This document shows, piece after piece, positions 17,315 through 27,317 of a stretch of DNA of 64,000 nt (position 1 is the first letter of the stretch; each line of letters begins with the position of its first letter). Below the pieces are notes generated by a model, which was not told the DNA's origin, did not search any database, and was given only the letters and a program-made list of their open reading frames with translations. The DNA is taken from NCBI GenBank assembly GCA_009649675.1, contig WJPL01000001.1, forward strand, positions 950,469 through 1,014,468. Direction: 5' to 3'. Made by a program: the position numbers and the translations under genes. Origin of the DNA: Alphaproteobacteria bacterium HT1-32. Its GTDB lineage: Bacteria > Pseudomonadota > Alphaproteobacteria > Rhodospirillales > HT1-32.

Positions 17315-20017
17315 CTACTGTCCGGCCGTTTTCGGAGCATCAAAAATCACGGCACCCTCGGTTGTCACCGGGCCGGCAAGCGTTCCCTTGCCAACGGTGA
17401 TCCGTGATTTCACATCCGCAGAGAACCTCCCGGCTCCCCCCTCAGCCCTGAATTCGGAATTCTCGCTCATGATCTCGCCGCCATTGGCATAGCGCCAGTT
17501 CTTCTGATAGGCCGACAATTGCAAGCGGTTGCCTGCAAAGCGGCTGTTTTCGATCCGGGCAACTGAGCCGTCTTTGGACTGCACGCCGATTTCATTATCT
17601 GTAAAGTCGACATCCACAATCCCGGCTTTTGACCCTTCACCGACTGAAACACCCTTATCCCCGCTTCCTGCCAGTCTTATCCCACGGATAACCGCATCCG
17701 ATGACATCAGGTCAATCGCGTCATTCCCGCTGCGTTCGATGACACCACCCTCAATTGTCACCCTGGAAATATCGATGTCGATGGCATCGGACAGAGCGTT
17801 TTCCATGGCGATGTCGCGGATCATCACATCCCGGGAATAGATGATGTGAATCATGTCATCCTCAACTGCATTATCCGACAAACGCAGATGATCGAGCAGG
17901 ATGTCAGAGGTATCATGGATTGAGAGCATCGCAATAAACCGCGACAGCCCTGCCCGTGAGCCCGTGCCTCCGGACAATGTCACATGATGCAGTTCAGATC
18001 CGCTGGCTGCCGCCCCCTGAATCGCGACCACTCCCCAGTTGCGGCCCGGCTTGTCTGATCTGAATTCAACAGGTGCCGTCTCCGTACCGGCCATTACTGT
18101 GCGGCCCCGCAAAATCAGTGACGCACCTTCAGCCATTCGTATTGTCGTTCCGGCCTCGATACGGACCGGCCCCGTCTCAATGCGGACATCTTCAATCAGC
18201 AGATCGCCCGAAAGAACCGTTTCCGCCACAGGCGCAGACGGGATAACCGGATAGTTCTGCCGGTTCGGGGTCTGGCCTTCCGCTGTACTCGCCGGAATAT
18301 CAACCGGGTCATCTGCGCCGAGCAAAGTCAGCGATGACACGCGCAGGGACGGCTGGTCGAACAGCAGCCTGAATTCTGCCGCCACGACCATCGGTGTGCT
18401 GCCGTAATTTTCCTGAATGGTCTGCCGGACACCACCGACCCGGTTAAAGTTCCCGGCAAACCGGGCATCAAGCATCAGGGAATTACCCGTCACCGTGACC
18501 GGCAGTTTCATATCTTCTGCATCAATATCACCGGAACCATTGCGATCCCAGTACACCGACGGAGGCGCATCCGTATCCACGGCGCCCTCCACTTCAAGAC
18601 GGAACGGCCCCGCCCCGCCGACACTGCCGCTGACGACCGCCAGCTGCCCCGGTGCCGACTGCCACTGAACCGGCTTCACCGCAGCCAGCCGCCGCTTCAG
18701 TTCATCCCTCACAATCTCATAGCCGTTGAGAAGATGATCAATTTCAGCAACCGCATCAAAGCCGAAATAAGACCGCGACCCAAGCGCCTGATAGACAGCC
18801 GAATCGCGGGACAGCGACATCTGCAGGGCGTCTATTCCGTCACGCATCTCGGTGATGGTTTGATCAAGGCAGCCGCTTTCCAGCATGTCCTTCAGCGCTG
18901 CCATCGTCGCGGTACGGAATTCCGGATTACGCTCCAGCCGGTCCAGAATACCGAGACGGCTTCCTTCATGGAAAAAGGTCACATCATCCGGCTTTTCCAC
19001 CCGGGTCGCCTGAGGGTCAATCGGCAGTGGCAGAACCTGCCCCTTCCAGATATCGACAACAAGGCGGTTATTATGCAGGGCATCATATGAATGCTGCGCC
19101 AGAATTTCATAGGCTGCAAAGCGGGCCCAGTATGACCAGTCGACAATTTCACGCAGCCGCTCAAAGGCCACCTCACCGGTCAGCGCTTCCTGCGTGGTCT
19201 TCATGACATAGTCCAGGTCGGACATATCGGCGTCAACGTCCCGCGCACCCGAAATCAGCGTGTAATTGTTTACCGAATCCTTGCTCCAGAGCGCCGTATT
19301 GGAATAGAGGTCAAATTCCACCCCGTAACGCCGCTCGCTCATCCGCTGTTCCCCCTTGTACAGGTTAACAGGCATCAGCCCGTTATTTCGGAGGAAGTTT
19401 TCATCAAGCTGGTCAACAAGCGTATGAACGCCCCGGGTTTCCCCGTTCATCACCAGCTCAACCATACGGCTGTCACCGGCGATCAGCCCGCAGGCCCTGG
19501 CCAGCCGCAGATAGAAATGGGTATCAATGAATACCGGGTCCTGCGGCGAAATGAGATTGAATGACCGGACTGTCCCCAGCATACGTTCCTTGCTGGTCTT
19601 GATGCGCCAGGACTGCTTCTCGTAGAGCCAGTTAAAGGGGTTATCACCGCGATGACGGACCTGAACATTTCCCAGCGTGCCATCCGGAAACAGCATCTGG
19701 CCTTTTTTCCAGTTCTTGGCAGAGTTTGGCAGATCACTTTGCAGATTCTTGAGCCGGCGCTCGCTGACATACAGCCTGACCTGTTCAAGACCCGGTTTTG
19801 AGCCGCCAAACAGGGAAGCATCAATGGCGTTGATCGCTCCGTTCAGTCGAAAAGCGATGCTGTCGAGCGGTTCGATATACTGATAAAGCGACTTATGGCT
19901 GGCCGCCCATTCCCGATAAACATCGCGGACAAGTACCGCCGGAATGCTGAACAACGCAGCAACCAGCAGAAACACTGCCGCAATCGTCAGGGGCGACATC
20001 CGTTTCACGGGCGGCAT
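17315..20017 (-). CDS. CotH-kinase-like protein with C-terminal beta-helix
   Basis: A 900-residue protein with an N-terminal membrane anchor (TIAAVFLLVAALFSIPAVLV). A CotH-type kinase-like domain spans about residues 100-470: QVRHRGDNPFNWLYEKQSWR, FNLISPQDPVFIDTHFYLRL and NNRLVVDIWKGQVLPLPIDP. The second metal-binding Asp of the usual CotH WDxD motif appears to be replaced (IDPQ). A right-handed parallel beta-helix spans about residues 610-860, with repeats such as AIDIDISRVTIEGGVIERSG. The domain probably lies in the periplasm and may act on a surface polymer. It overlaps its upstream neighbour by 13 bases and heads the CotH-VTC-DUF4956 set. Confidence 0.82.
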   Translation of the reverse strand: MPPVKRMSPLTIAAVFLLVAALFSIPAVLVRDVYREWAASHKSLYQYIEPLDSIAFRLNGAINAIDASLFGGSKPGLEQVRLYVSERRLKNLQSDLPNSAKNWKKGQMLFPDGTLGNVQVRHRGDNPFNWLYEKQSWRIKTSKERMLGTVRSFNLISPQDPVFIDTHFYLRLARACGLIAGDSRMVELVMNGETRGVHTLVDQLDENFLRNNGLMPVNLYKGEQRMSERRYGVEFDLYSNTALWSKDSVNNYTLISGARDVDADMSDLDYVMKTTQEALTGEVAFERLREIVDWSYWARFAAYEILAQHSYDALHNNRLVVDIWKGQVLPLPIDPQATRVEKPDDVTFFHEGSRLGILDRLERNPEFRTATMAALKDMLESGCLDQTITEMRDGIDALQMSLSRDSAVYQALGSRSYFGFDAVAEIDHLLNGYEIVRDELKRRLAAVKPVQWQSAPGQLAVVSGSVGGAGPFRLEVEGAVDTDAPPSVYWDRNGSGDIDAEDMKLPVTVTGNSLMLDARFAGNFNRVGGVRQTIQENYGSTPMVVAAEFRLLFDQPSLRVSSLTLLGADDPVDIPASTAEGQTPNRQNYPVIPSAPVAETVLSGDLLIEDVRIETGPVRIEAGTTIRMAEGASLILRGRTVMAGTETAPVEFRSDKPGRNWGVVAIQGAAASGSELHHVTLSGGTGSRAGLSRFIAMLSIHDTSDILLDHLRLSDNAVEDDMIHIIYSRDVMIRDIAMENALSDAIDIDISRVTIEGGVIERSGNDAIDLMSSDAVIRGIRLAGSGDKGVSVGEGSKAGIVDVDFTDNEIGVQSKDGSVARIENSRFAGNRLQLSAYQKNWRYANGGEIMSENSEFRAEGGAGRFSADVKSRITVGKGTLAGPVTTEGAVIFDAPKTAGQ

Positions 20018-21033
20018 CCCGGCAGATTCGTGAGCGCAGCACGGGTAACATCAACAAAAACCAGCGCCTTGTCGGCCCGGACCGGGCCCAGCTTCGGCCA
20101 GCCAATTCTCAGCTGATCGCCAAACTGGCCCGTCAGCATGACCCGGTTGTCATCCAGCACATAGCCACTCCGGCTCTGATAGACCAGGCCATCGCTGATC
20201 CGCGCAGTACGCAGACCCTTTTCCAGCAACACAATTTCCCGAATGGTCAGAATCACTGATGGCGCTGTCGCGAAATGCAGCATGAGCTCAGATAATTCCG
20301 CACCCTCTGTCATCTGGAATTCGAGAATATTTTCCGCTTCCGGAGTCAGGGCGTTGTACTCAATAAGATTTGTTGTTTCGCCAGCACCCGGAATTTCGGC
20401 AATCACCCGGCGCATGCCCACACCCGTTGCCAGGGGGTTAAACTGAAAAGGGTGAGACCCACCCGCAGTTGCCGTGCGATAACGACGGCACCATTGCGCG
20501 ACAAGATCGTTATCATCCAGACGCGCAGCGGCCTGAATAGCTGCCCGGTAAATCATTTCATCCGTGGACATCAGTTCAGCAGCACGGTTCAGACTGTTCA
20601 GGGCTTCCGCCGGGCTTGCAGTGGCAAGGGCCTGACCCAGCCACATCTGCGGGCGATAGAGCTGGGGGTAACTGTCTGCAAGTTTACGCAGAAACGGTGC
20701 CAGAGCCTGCCGCTCGCTGTCCAGTGCTGCGGCCTGCATGGTAAAAGCCGTGTTCTCGATCAGGGCAGGCACCTGCACACTCTGATCGACATCATAGGAC
20801 ATCGACCAGCCGAGCTGCCGTTCGAGTGTCGCACCGGCAGATGAGAAATCACGCGTAACGACATCCCGGCGGAGCGTAAAGAAGGTCACAATTCCCGGAG
20901 CTTCGGAAATCACCCGAAAGGCCTGGTATCGCAGTCCCGGTGACAGAACCAGCGTCACGGTCACAAAGACCGGTACAGATAGTATAGCCAGAAGCAGCAC
21001 AAGCCGAAGGTAACGTTTCAAGGCAACATTCAT
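20005..21033 (-). CDS. Unknown membrane-anchored protein with TPR-like region
   Basis: A 342-residue protein with one N-terminal membrane segment (LVLLLAILSVPVFVTVTLVL) and a periplasmic body. Residues 120-190 contain helical pairs (PAEALNSLNRAAELMSTDEM) that look like tetratricopeptide repeats. The last 110 residues seem to be beta-rich (SVILTIREIVLLEKGLRTAR, GYVLDDNRVMLTGQFGDQL). No family recognised. Its overlap with the CotH gene suggests it is a partner of that protein, perhaps a periplasmic scaffold. Confidence 0.6.
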   Translation of the reverse strand: MNVALKRYLRLVLLLAILSVPVFVTVTLVLSPGLRYQAFRVISEAPGIVTFFTLRRDVVTRDFSSAGATLERQLGWSMSYDVDQSVQVPALIENTAFTMQAAALDSERQALAPFLRKLADSYPQLYRPQMWLGQALATASPAEALNSLNRAAELMSTDEMIYRAAIQAAARLDDNDLVAQWCRRYRTATAGGSHPFQFNPLATGVGMRRVIAEIPGAGETTNLIEYNALTPEAENILEFQMTEGAELSELMLHFATAPSVILTIREIVLLEKGLRTARISDGLVYQSRSGYVLDDNRVMLTGQFGDQLRIGWPKLGPVRADKALVFVDVTRAALTNLPGCRP

Positions 21034-21097
21034 CCCGTTTTCACGCGCATCAAGCGGCGTCTCAATCCTCGTGTATTAGTCTTTGTTTCTTTTCTTT

Positions 21098-23242
21098 TCA
21101 ATCAATTAACGCCCGCTGGAGCACCAGCTCGTGCTTACCCTGCGGTACCGGCAACCCGACAAAAGCAGCATTCACAGCAATCACTTCGGCAGGCATCCCG
21201 TCTACCAGGTAACGCCAGCCATGATCAATCGGCTCCGTCACAACCAACAGTCCCTGTCCGTTGCTTTCGACCTGCAGGACAATATCGGATGGCTGGCCGC
21301 TGACCCTGTGAATGATAACTTTTGATAACGCAGCAGAACCGGCTGCGAAATCGTTGTCCCGCTCAATTACGGCAAAATTATGTAAATCATCCGCAGGCTG
21401 CGCCAAAATCTGTCCGGCGGCCTCTGCCGCTGTGTCAGCAACCGCATAACGGGTCACTGAATAAACTGTCGGCAAGGCCTGTTTGTTGCGGAACGCCGCA
21501 AGGGCGGTATGCCCCGACAGGTTTGAGGCGATACTATGCTCAATTCGCTGTCTCAGATCATAGGAAGACCAGTCGTTCCATCCGGAAGCGGCTTGCGACA
21601 CAAAAAACTCTTCCGGCAGAACCGTACGGCTGAAAACCCACTCGACCGATGTCAGGGCAAGAAAATTGCGCAGGGTCGCGGCCCGGTCTCCAGTCATCAA
21701 CGCATCGTGCAGAAGCATCGTTGGCCCCAGCGAAGCGGACTGATACCCCATATCGTCACGCCCGACCTCGGGCAGCAGTCCTGCCGCCCGCATCAGGACC
21801 GCGAAGCGGTGCGGCAACCACTCCGTCCGTCCAAGGGAGGTTCTCAGACCATACGCTGCGAGAAATCCGTTCGGTTTGTCGAGAATCACCGAACGGGGAG
21901 GTAACGGCCCTGCCGCGACCGTCCGGGCAACCTCGCCAATCGCATGGTCGTGATAAAGCGCCCTGAAACTGCCATCAAGAACCCAGCTGCGAGCCGCAAA
22001 TCCGTAGCTCTGCAAAGCAACAACCAGGGCAAACACAGCCAGCGGCGCATGAATCAGACGACCGGCCATCCTGTCACTCAGCCTTGCCGAAATCGCGGCA
22101 CCATAGCGGGCTGCAAGTCCTGCCGCGGCACAACCCGCACCGAGATACAGTAACGGCATGACCGGTCGCCAAAGCTTCGGATGAAAATAAAGGCCGGGCA
22201 TTTCAAGAAGGTCGAAGAGTACCCATTGCCAGATCACCGGGAAAACGATCTGAAGCGCCGCCAAGCCGAGAACAAGCCACAGCAGACGCCTGAATTTCCC
22301 GGTCACAGCCCGCAACAAAATCGCTGAAATTATCAGCCAGAAAGCAACACAGGTCGGATTTGTCTGCGGCCAGGGCCGGAGTTCAAACAATACCCTCGGA
22401 TCGACATACTCAAACGCAAATTCAGCACCCATCAGCAACAGTCTGCCAGCCGGCTGGCGTTCAACAATCCAGCCCCGGTCAGATGTCGCTGTCGCCATGA
22501 GGAAATCCGCGATATCGCCGGTCCGGAAGCTGTAGATCGACAGAATGACAAGCAGGCAGGCCAGCACCCGCCATCGAAACCGGCCATCACCCAGCGTCAG
22601 GATAGAAATCGTCAGAACCAGCGCAGGAAACAGGACGAGGAATTTTACCGGCACCCACAAACCGAGGAGCAGGGCGGTCAGGACCAGAAGCAGCCCGCGC
22701 AAGGGCGTCGGCCTTCGTAGAAATTCCAGCGCCTGAAGCAGGACAACAGGCACAAGAGCAACAACGGAATATCCGAAATTACCGTTGATAATCGACGCAC
22801 CGCCAATCAGGGACGCCAGCGCCGCCCATTCCGGAGACAGATCGAAATGACGTTCCGCCAGCAAATACAGGCTTGTTGCAGCGGCAAGTGTGAGACACAG
22901 CCAGTTCAGGCCATTCGCCAGCCAGCCTGGAAAAACAGCAAAAAGAAACAGCTGTGCCGGCGCATGGATGCCGATTTCGTAAAGACTGCCCCCCGTGGGA
23001 ACAGCCGGCAGAAAGCCGTTCCCGAAGTAGCCAATATCGGATGCCGCCATCATGAAGTAGGGAACCGAGTAATCACCGATATCCCCAAGCACACCAACAA
23101 CCGAAAACGGTCCCGCAATCAACCGGGGAAGCACAAGGGCTGTCAGAAAAAGCAGCAGGAACAGCAGCCAGCCTGAATGTCCACGGCCAGCAGAACCGGA
23201 AGATCTGATCGTCTTGTGATTAACCGCGGATTGACTTCCCAT
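21098..23242 (-). CDS. YfhO-like polytopic membrane protein
   Basis: A 714-residue protein with about a dozen membrane helices through residue 420, then a long soluble tail. The tail ends with VTEPIDHGWRYLVDGMPAEV and VGLPVPQGKHELVL, the beta-sandwich signature of YfhO-type membrane proteins, which are GT-C-related glycosyltransferases acting at the outer face of the membrane. It is the first gene of the minus-strand run and faces the plus-strand polymerase gene across a 180-base divergent region that should hold both promoters. Substrate unknown. Confidence 0.75.
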   Translation of the reverse strand: MGSQSAVNHKTIRSSGSAGRGHSGWLLFLLLFLTALVLPRLIAGPFSVVGVLGDIGDYSVPYFMMAASDIGYFGNGFLPAVPTGGSLYEIGIHAPAQLFLFAVFPGWLANGLNWLCLTLAAATSLYLLAERHFDLSPEWAALASLIGGASIINGNFGYSVVALVPVVLLQALEFLRRPTPLRGLLLVLTALLLGLWVPVKFLVLFPALVLTISILTLGDGRFRWRVLACLLVILSIYSFRTGDIADFLMATATSDRGWIVERQPAGRLLLMGAEFAFEYVDPRVLFELRPWPQTNPTCVAFWLIISAILLRAVTGKFRRLLWLVLGLAALQIVFPVIWQWVLFDLLEMPGLYFHPKLWRPVMPLLYLGAGCAAAGLAARYGAAISARLSDRMAGRLIHAPLAVFALVVALQSYGFAARSWVLDGSFRALYHDHAIGEVARTVAAGPLPPRSVILDKPNGFLAAYGLRTSLGRTEWLPHRFAVLMRAAGLLPEVGRDDMGYQSASLGPTMLLHDALMTGDRAATLRNFLALTSVEWVFSRTVLPEEFFVSQAASGWNDWSSYDLRQRIEHSIASNLSGHTALAAFRNKQALPTVYSVTRYAVADTAAEAAGQILAQPADDLHNFAVIERDNDFAAGSAALSKVIIHRVSGQPSDIVLQVESNGQGLLVVTEPIDHGWRYLVDGMPAEVIAVNAAFVGLPVPQGKHELVLQRALID

Positions 23243-23426
23243 ATGTCCGTCCCGTTCGATTATGACTCAGAGCAAGGGGAGCGGTACTCTTGGTCGCCCC
23301 GGAAGGCAAGGCGCAAACCACCGGCCAACTGGTCTTCCGGACATCGTTCCTCGACAATCTGTCACACGCAGATTATGCAGGATTGCAGGCTGGTCCCGGC
23401 CTGTTCCCGCAACAATCCAGAGAACC

Positions 23427-24890
23427 ATGACCCCGGCCCTCTCCCGCAGTGATGTTGTCCGCGACCAGACAACCGGCAACCGCCTGGTTGTTATCGTCGC
23501 AACTGCCGCAATTCTGCTTTTTATCCTGGCGCTGAGCATGGTCCGTCCCGAGACAATGGAGACCGGCACAACAATACTGGTCGCCGGGACTATCTTTATC
23601 TGCCTGCTGCCCTGGCCACTCTGGCTTGCAGGGATCGAGAAAACCTCGGCACCGCTGTTTCCGGCATTTTGCACCTGTCTCGCCATCTATTTCGCGGCAT
23701 CACCCTTCCTCGCCCCGCTTGGCTGGACCGACGGATCCGTCGTGCTTTATGAAATCGCCGAGGTGGGCCCCTTAAATCTCGATGCCTATGCGGTCTTCAG
23801 TGCCTCAGTCCTGGCTGTGCTGACCGGATATTATGCCGCCATCTGCGGTCCATTGAGCCGGCTGCGGCCCTTCCTCGGACCAGAGCCCGCATTCAGCGGA
23901 TATTTTCGGGCAATACTCTGGATCATAGGCGCGGTCCATCTTGTTTATTCCTATGTTCCGGAAGTCAGAAACCTCCCGTCAATCGGACAGCTTCTCGACC
24001 CTGCAGGGTTATTCGCTGTTGGTGGCTTGTATCTTGCCTGGCGACGACAACGGCTGACCCTTGCAGAAAAACTGTTCTTTCTGTTCGCTCTGCTCCCGCT
24101 TGAAGCCTACGCCGTGTTGCGCGCTCTGCTGATCACAAAGTTTCTGCTGATCACCGCCTTCATGTTTTTTCTGTTCCTGTATGAACGACAACTCCGTCTG
24201 ATGCTGATTGCCGGCCTTCTGGGGGCAACATTGCTTGGCGGATATCGCTATACAACAGCCAGTCGCAGTTTTGGCGAGGTCGGTTTTGAACGCTTCAGGA
24301 TGGTCTATTCCGCAATCATCGACGACCTGAACAATCCGTTTCAGACCAATCCCCGTACAGGCCTCAAACGTCTGGACATACCTCCGGGTGCAGCCTCCCT
24401 GATCCGCCGGATCAGTCAGTTCTGGGTTTTCCAGCATGTCTATGACCGAACCCCCGATCCGGTTCCCTACTGGCGCGGAGAAACCCTGAAGCCGTTGCTG
24501 ACAGCAATGATTCCACGCGTAATCTATCCGGACAAACCACGGGAAGTTGCCGGCAACAAATTCGGGATTCGCTATGACCTGCTGACAGGCGACGATCCGC
24601 GCACCTCGGTCAACATACCCTGGCCAACCGAACTTCTGGCGAATTTCGGACCGCTGGGCCTGATCGTCGGCATGGGCGTCATCGGTCTCTGTCTGGCCGG
24701 CCTCTTCAGATGGCTGTTATCCTCAGCCGCCGGGCCAGTGACCACATTGACCGGGCTCACCGTATTTCATCCGCTGGTTTATCCGGAATCAAACATCTCT
24801 GTCATCGCAGGGTCCATACCACTGCTCTATATCTGCCTGACGCTGCTCTGCTTCATGGTCTGGCTGTTTACCGGGAGAGAACGGTCATGA
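23427..24890 (+). CDS. O-antigen/oligosaccharide-repeat polymerase-like membrane protein
   Basis: A 487-residue polytopic protein with about ten hydrophobic segments and one large extracytoplasmic loop (about residues 260-410). The loop includes FGEVGFERFRMVYSAIIDDL and MIPRVIYPDKPREVAG. This layout, and the PRVIYPDKP motif before the last helices, match Wzy-type oligosaccharide-repeat polymerases. I chose the ATG at 23427; upstream in-frame codons extend into the divergent promoter region and are poorly hydrophobic. It would polymerise the repeat units built by the divergently encoded enzymes. Family call moderately sure. Confidence 0.68.
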   Translation: MTPALSRSDVVRDQTTGNRLVVIVATAAILLFILALSMVRPETMETGTTILVAGTIFICLLPWPLWLAGIEKTSAPLFPAFCTCLAIYFAASPFLAPLGWTDGSVVLYEIAEVGPLNLDAYAVFSASVLAVLTGYYAAICGPLSRLRPFLGPEPAFSGYFRAILWIIGAVHLVYSYVPEVRNLPSIGQLLDPAGLFAVGGLYLAWRRQRLTLAEKLFFLFALLPLEAYAVLRALLITKFLLITAFMFFLFLYERQLRLMLIAGLLGATLLGGYRYTTASRSFGEVGFERFRMVYSAIIDDLNNPFQTNPRTGLKRLDIPPGAASLIRRISQFWVFQHVYDRTPDPVPYWRGETLKPLLTAMIPRVIYPDKPREVAGNKFGIRYDLLTGDDPRTSVNIPWPTELLANFGPLGLIVGMGVIGLCLAGLFRWLLSSAAGPVTTLTGLTVFHPLVYPESNISVIAGSIPLLYICLTLLCFMVWLFTGRERS

Positions 24891-25918
24891 GGGCCGTTCG
24901 CTGTCTCGGCTGGCTGGTCAGCATCCTTATTCTGGGCACCGCCACAGGACTGTCGGTCATCGGGTTATGGCCATCCGATTGTACATCACCCCTTGCCCCC
25001 GGAGCGAACTTGCGGGGCTGCGACTTCCGGGGACAGGATTTCTCCGGCAAGAAACTCAACGGTATTATCCTCGCCGGTGCGGATCTGAGAGAAGCGGATT
25101 TCACCGGTGCAACACTGGTGAATGTCAGTCTCGAAAACACCGACCTGAGTGGCGCCGACTTCACCGCAGCCAGCATCTCCAGCGTGAATTTTACCGGGGC
25201 CCGCCTGAACGGGGCCAGCTTCAGCAAAGCAGAATTACGCGACAGTTCGCTAATTCTCACATCATTGCTCAATGCCAGTCTGAACAGCACCCGCCTGGAA
25301 AATGTTCTCGTTGAACATGCAAATCTGTCCGGTGCATCCCTTCACGGAACCATCATTCATCAGTCCAGCATGATCAGCAGCCGGTTTGACAATGTGACCT
25401 TTGAGGAAACGACCCTGAACGGAGTCAATTTCCGGCATGCCAATTTTAATAACACCCGGATCGCCCGGTCACATATCTCGGATATCCGGATATATGCCGC
25501 CCGGTTTGATAACCTCGCATTTTCAGACAGCACACTGACCGGCATCAATCGCAACAGGCGGGCCGGCCTTCCGATTGCAGGAACCCGGTTATCACTGATC
25601 CGCAGCTGTATATCTGACAGCTATTTCGGTTCGGCTGAAATTGCCGAACTGGTCATGGAATCAACCCGGCTGCATGACATCAATCTTGATGGTGCGGAAA
25701 TCCAGATGGCGCGCCTTGCGGATATTTATCTCGACCGGGTCTCTCTCCGGAAAAACCGGCAGGATGTTCCTTTTCGTCTCGGAAGACTGCAATCAAGTGG
25801 CGTGAGAACCAGCGGAACCAGTCTGGAGAACACCCGGATTGAAGGAGACATCAGCACTATCCTTCCTGTTGATTCCTCGCCGGAATCTTTTCCATCGGAG
25901 TGCAAACCATCGCCCTGA
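24887..25918 (+). CDS. Membrane-anchored pentapeptide-repeat protein
   Basis: A 343-residue protein with an N-terminal membrane or signal segment (WLVSILILGTATGLSVIGLW) and then a long series of A(D/N)LxG-type pentapeptides between about residues 38 and 250, such as GADLREADFTGATLVNVSL and ANLSGASLHGTIIH. These fold as a square beta-helix. The start codon overlaps the stop of the polymerase gene (ATGA), so the two are probably co-translated. The role is unknown; a periplasmic or surface scaffold for polymerase is possible. Most pentapeptide proteins lack a clear biochemical assignment. Confidence 0.82.
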   Translation: MRAVRCLGWLVSILILGTATGLSVIGLWPSDCTSPLAPGANLRGCDFRGQDFSGKKLNGIILAGADLREADFTGATLVNVSLENTDLSGADFTAASISSVNFTGARLNGASFSKAELRDSSLILTSLLNASLNSTRLENVLVEHANLSGASLHGTIIHQSSMISSRFDNVTFEETTLNGVNFRHANFNNTRIARSHISDIRIYAARFDNLAFSDSTLTGINRNRRAGLPIAGTRLSLIRSCISDSYFGSAEIAELVMESTRLHDINLDGAEIQMARLADIYLDRVSLRKNRQDVPFRLGRLQSSGVRTSGTSLENTRIEGDISTILPVDSSPESFPSECKPSP

Positions 25919-26030
25919 TTTCACCGTTTTCCCACAACCCGGCATCCGGCACAGGTCAATCGCACTATTGACGCAGGCGAAATGACGTGGTGTCTGCCGT
26001 TTTCGCCAGTTCCAGAAACGGGAACACCGA

Positions 26031-27317
26031 ATGTCGTCAAGACCATCCATTTGTATCATCGGGCTCGGTTATGTCGGCCTGCCACTTGCCATTGCCGTCG
26101 CGCGTGACCACCGGACACTCGGCTTTGACATCGACCGGACCCGCATCCGCGAGCTTCGGGACGGCCATGACCGGACCAACGAAGTCGAATCCGACCGGCT
26201 GGCTGCCAGCAATCTGATCTACAGTGATCAGGAGGCCGATATCGCCGGGTTTGATATCTATATCATTACAGTTCCGACCCCCGTCGATGAGGATAACAAT
26301 CCTGATCTGGCTTATGTCATGTCAGCCAGCGACCTGGTCGGCCGGCATATGGCACGGGGCGCCGTTGTTGTTTATGAAAGCACCGTCTATCCCGGCGTAA
26401 CCGAAGATATCTGTGGTCCGGCGCTGGCAGCAGCATCAGGTCTGGTTTGCGGCAGCGATTTTCACCTCGGCTATTCACCGGAGCGGATCAATCCCGGCGA
26501 CCGGGAACATACCGTCGACCGCATCACCAAGGTTGTCGCCGGACAGACCCCGGAAATAACCGACAGGCTGGCCGGAGTTTATGACGCCGTAACCACCGGC
26601 GGTGTCTTCCGGGCCGCCAGCATCCGCACGGCAGAAGCTGCCAAGGTTATCGAAAACGCCCAGCGCGACATCAATATCGCCTTCGTCAACGAGATCACCA
26701 TGATCTTCCGGCGCATGGGCATCTCGGTCCATGATGTTCTGGAAGCCAGTCAGACGAAGTGGAATTTCCTGCCCTTTACGCCCGGTCTCGTTGGCGGTCA
26801 CTGTATCGGCGTTGATCCCCACTATCTTGCCAATGCCGCGATCAAGGCTGGTGTCGAGCCGGAAGTTGTTCTCTCCGGGCGGCGGGTCAATGAAGGTATG
26901 GGAATTTTCATTGCCGAGCAGGTTGCCGAGCAGATGGAACGGGTTTTCGGCAATTACGCCGGCCGGCGCGTGCTGGTGCTGGGGCTGACCTTCAAGGAAA
27001 ATGTTCCTGATCTCCGCAACACGAAAGTCGTTGATGTCATCTCCTGCCTGACCGCAATGGAATGCAGCGTGGATGTTTTTGACCCCCGTGCAGATCAGGG
27101 AGAGACCCGGTCACATTACGGCATCAACCTGATGACGGAACTGCCTCAACAGGCTGACTATGACTGTGTTGTGGGGCTCGTTCCCCACGCCGAAATCACC
27201 GCACTGGAACCCTCTCGGCTGGCCAGCCTGTTGCGGGACGGCGGCGTGGTCGCAGACATCAAGGCCATCTGGCGCGGAAAGGAATTTCCGTCGGGGGTCA
27301 CTTACTGGGGGCTTTAG
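26031..27317 (+). CDS. tviB: UDP-N-acetylhexosamine 6-dehydrogenase, TviB/WbpA-like
   Basis: A 428-residue nucleotide-sugar dehydrogenase. The N-terminal NAD motif is IIGLGYVGLPLAIA. STVYPGVTEDICGP and GYSPERINPGDREH mark the TviB subgroup, and the catalytic Cys lies in GLVGGHCIGVDPHY. The C-terminal domain has LGLTFKENVPDLRNTKVVD. It oxidises UDP-GlcNAc or UDP-GalNAc at C6 to the uronic acid in two NAD-dependent steps, giving a HexNAcA donor for the capsule or O-antigen. Its 3' end overlaps the converging Sel1-like gene by 20 bases. Confidence 0.9.
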   Translation: MSSRPSICIIGLGYVGLPLAIAVARDHRTLGFDIDRTRIRELRDGHDRTNEVESDRLAASNLIYSDQEADIAGFDIYIITVPTPVDEDNNPDLAYVMSASDLVGRHMARGAVVVYESTVYPGVTEDICGPALAAASGLVCGSDFHLGYSPERINPGDREHTVDRITKVVAGQTPEITDRLAGVYDAVTTGGVFRAASIRTAEAAKVIENAQRDINIAFVNEITMIFRRMGISVHDVLEASQTKWNFLPFTPGLVGGHCIGVDPHYLANAAIKAGVEPEVVLSGRRVNEGMGIFIAEQVAEQMERVFGNYAGRRVLVLGLTFKENVPDLRNTKVVDVISCLTAMECSVDVFDPRADQGETRSHYGINLMTELPQQADYDCVVGLVPHAEITALEPSRLASLLRDGGVVADIKAIWRGKEFPSGVTYWGL

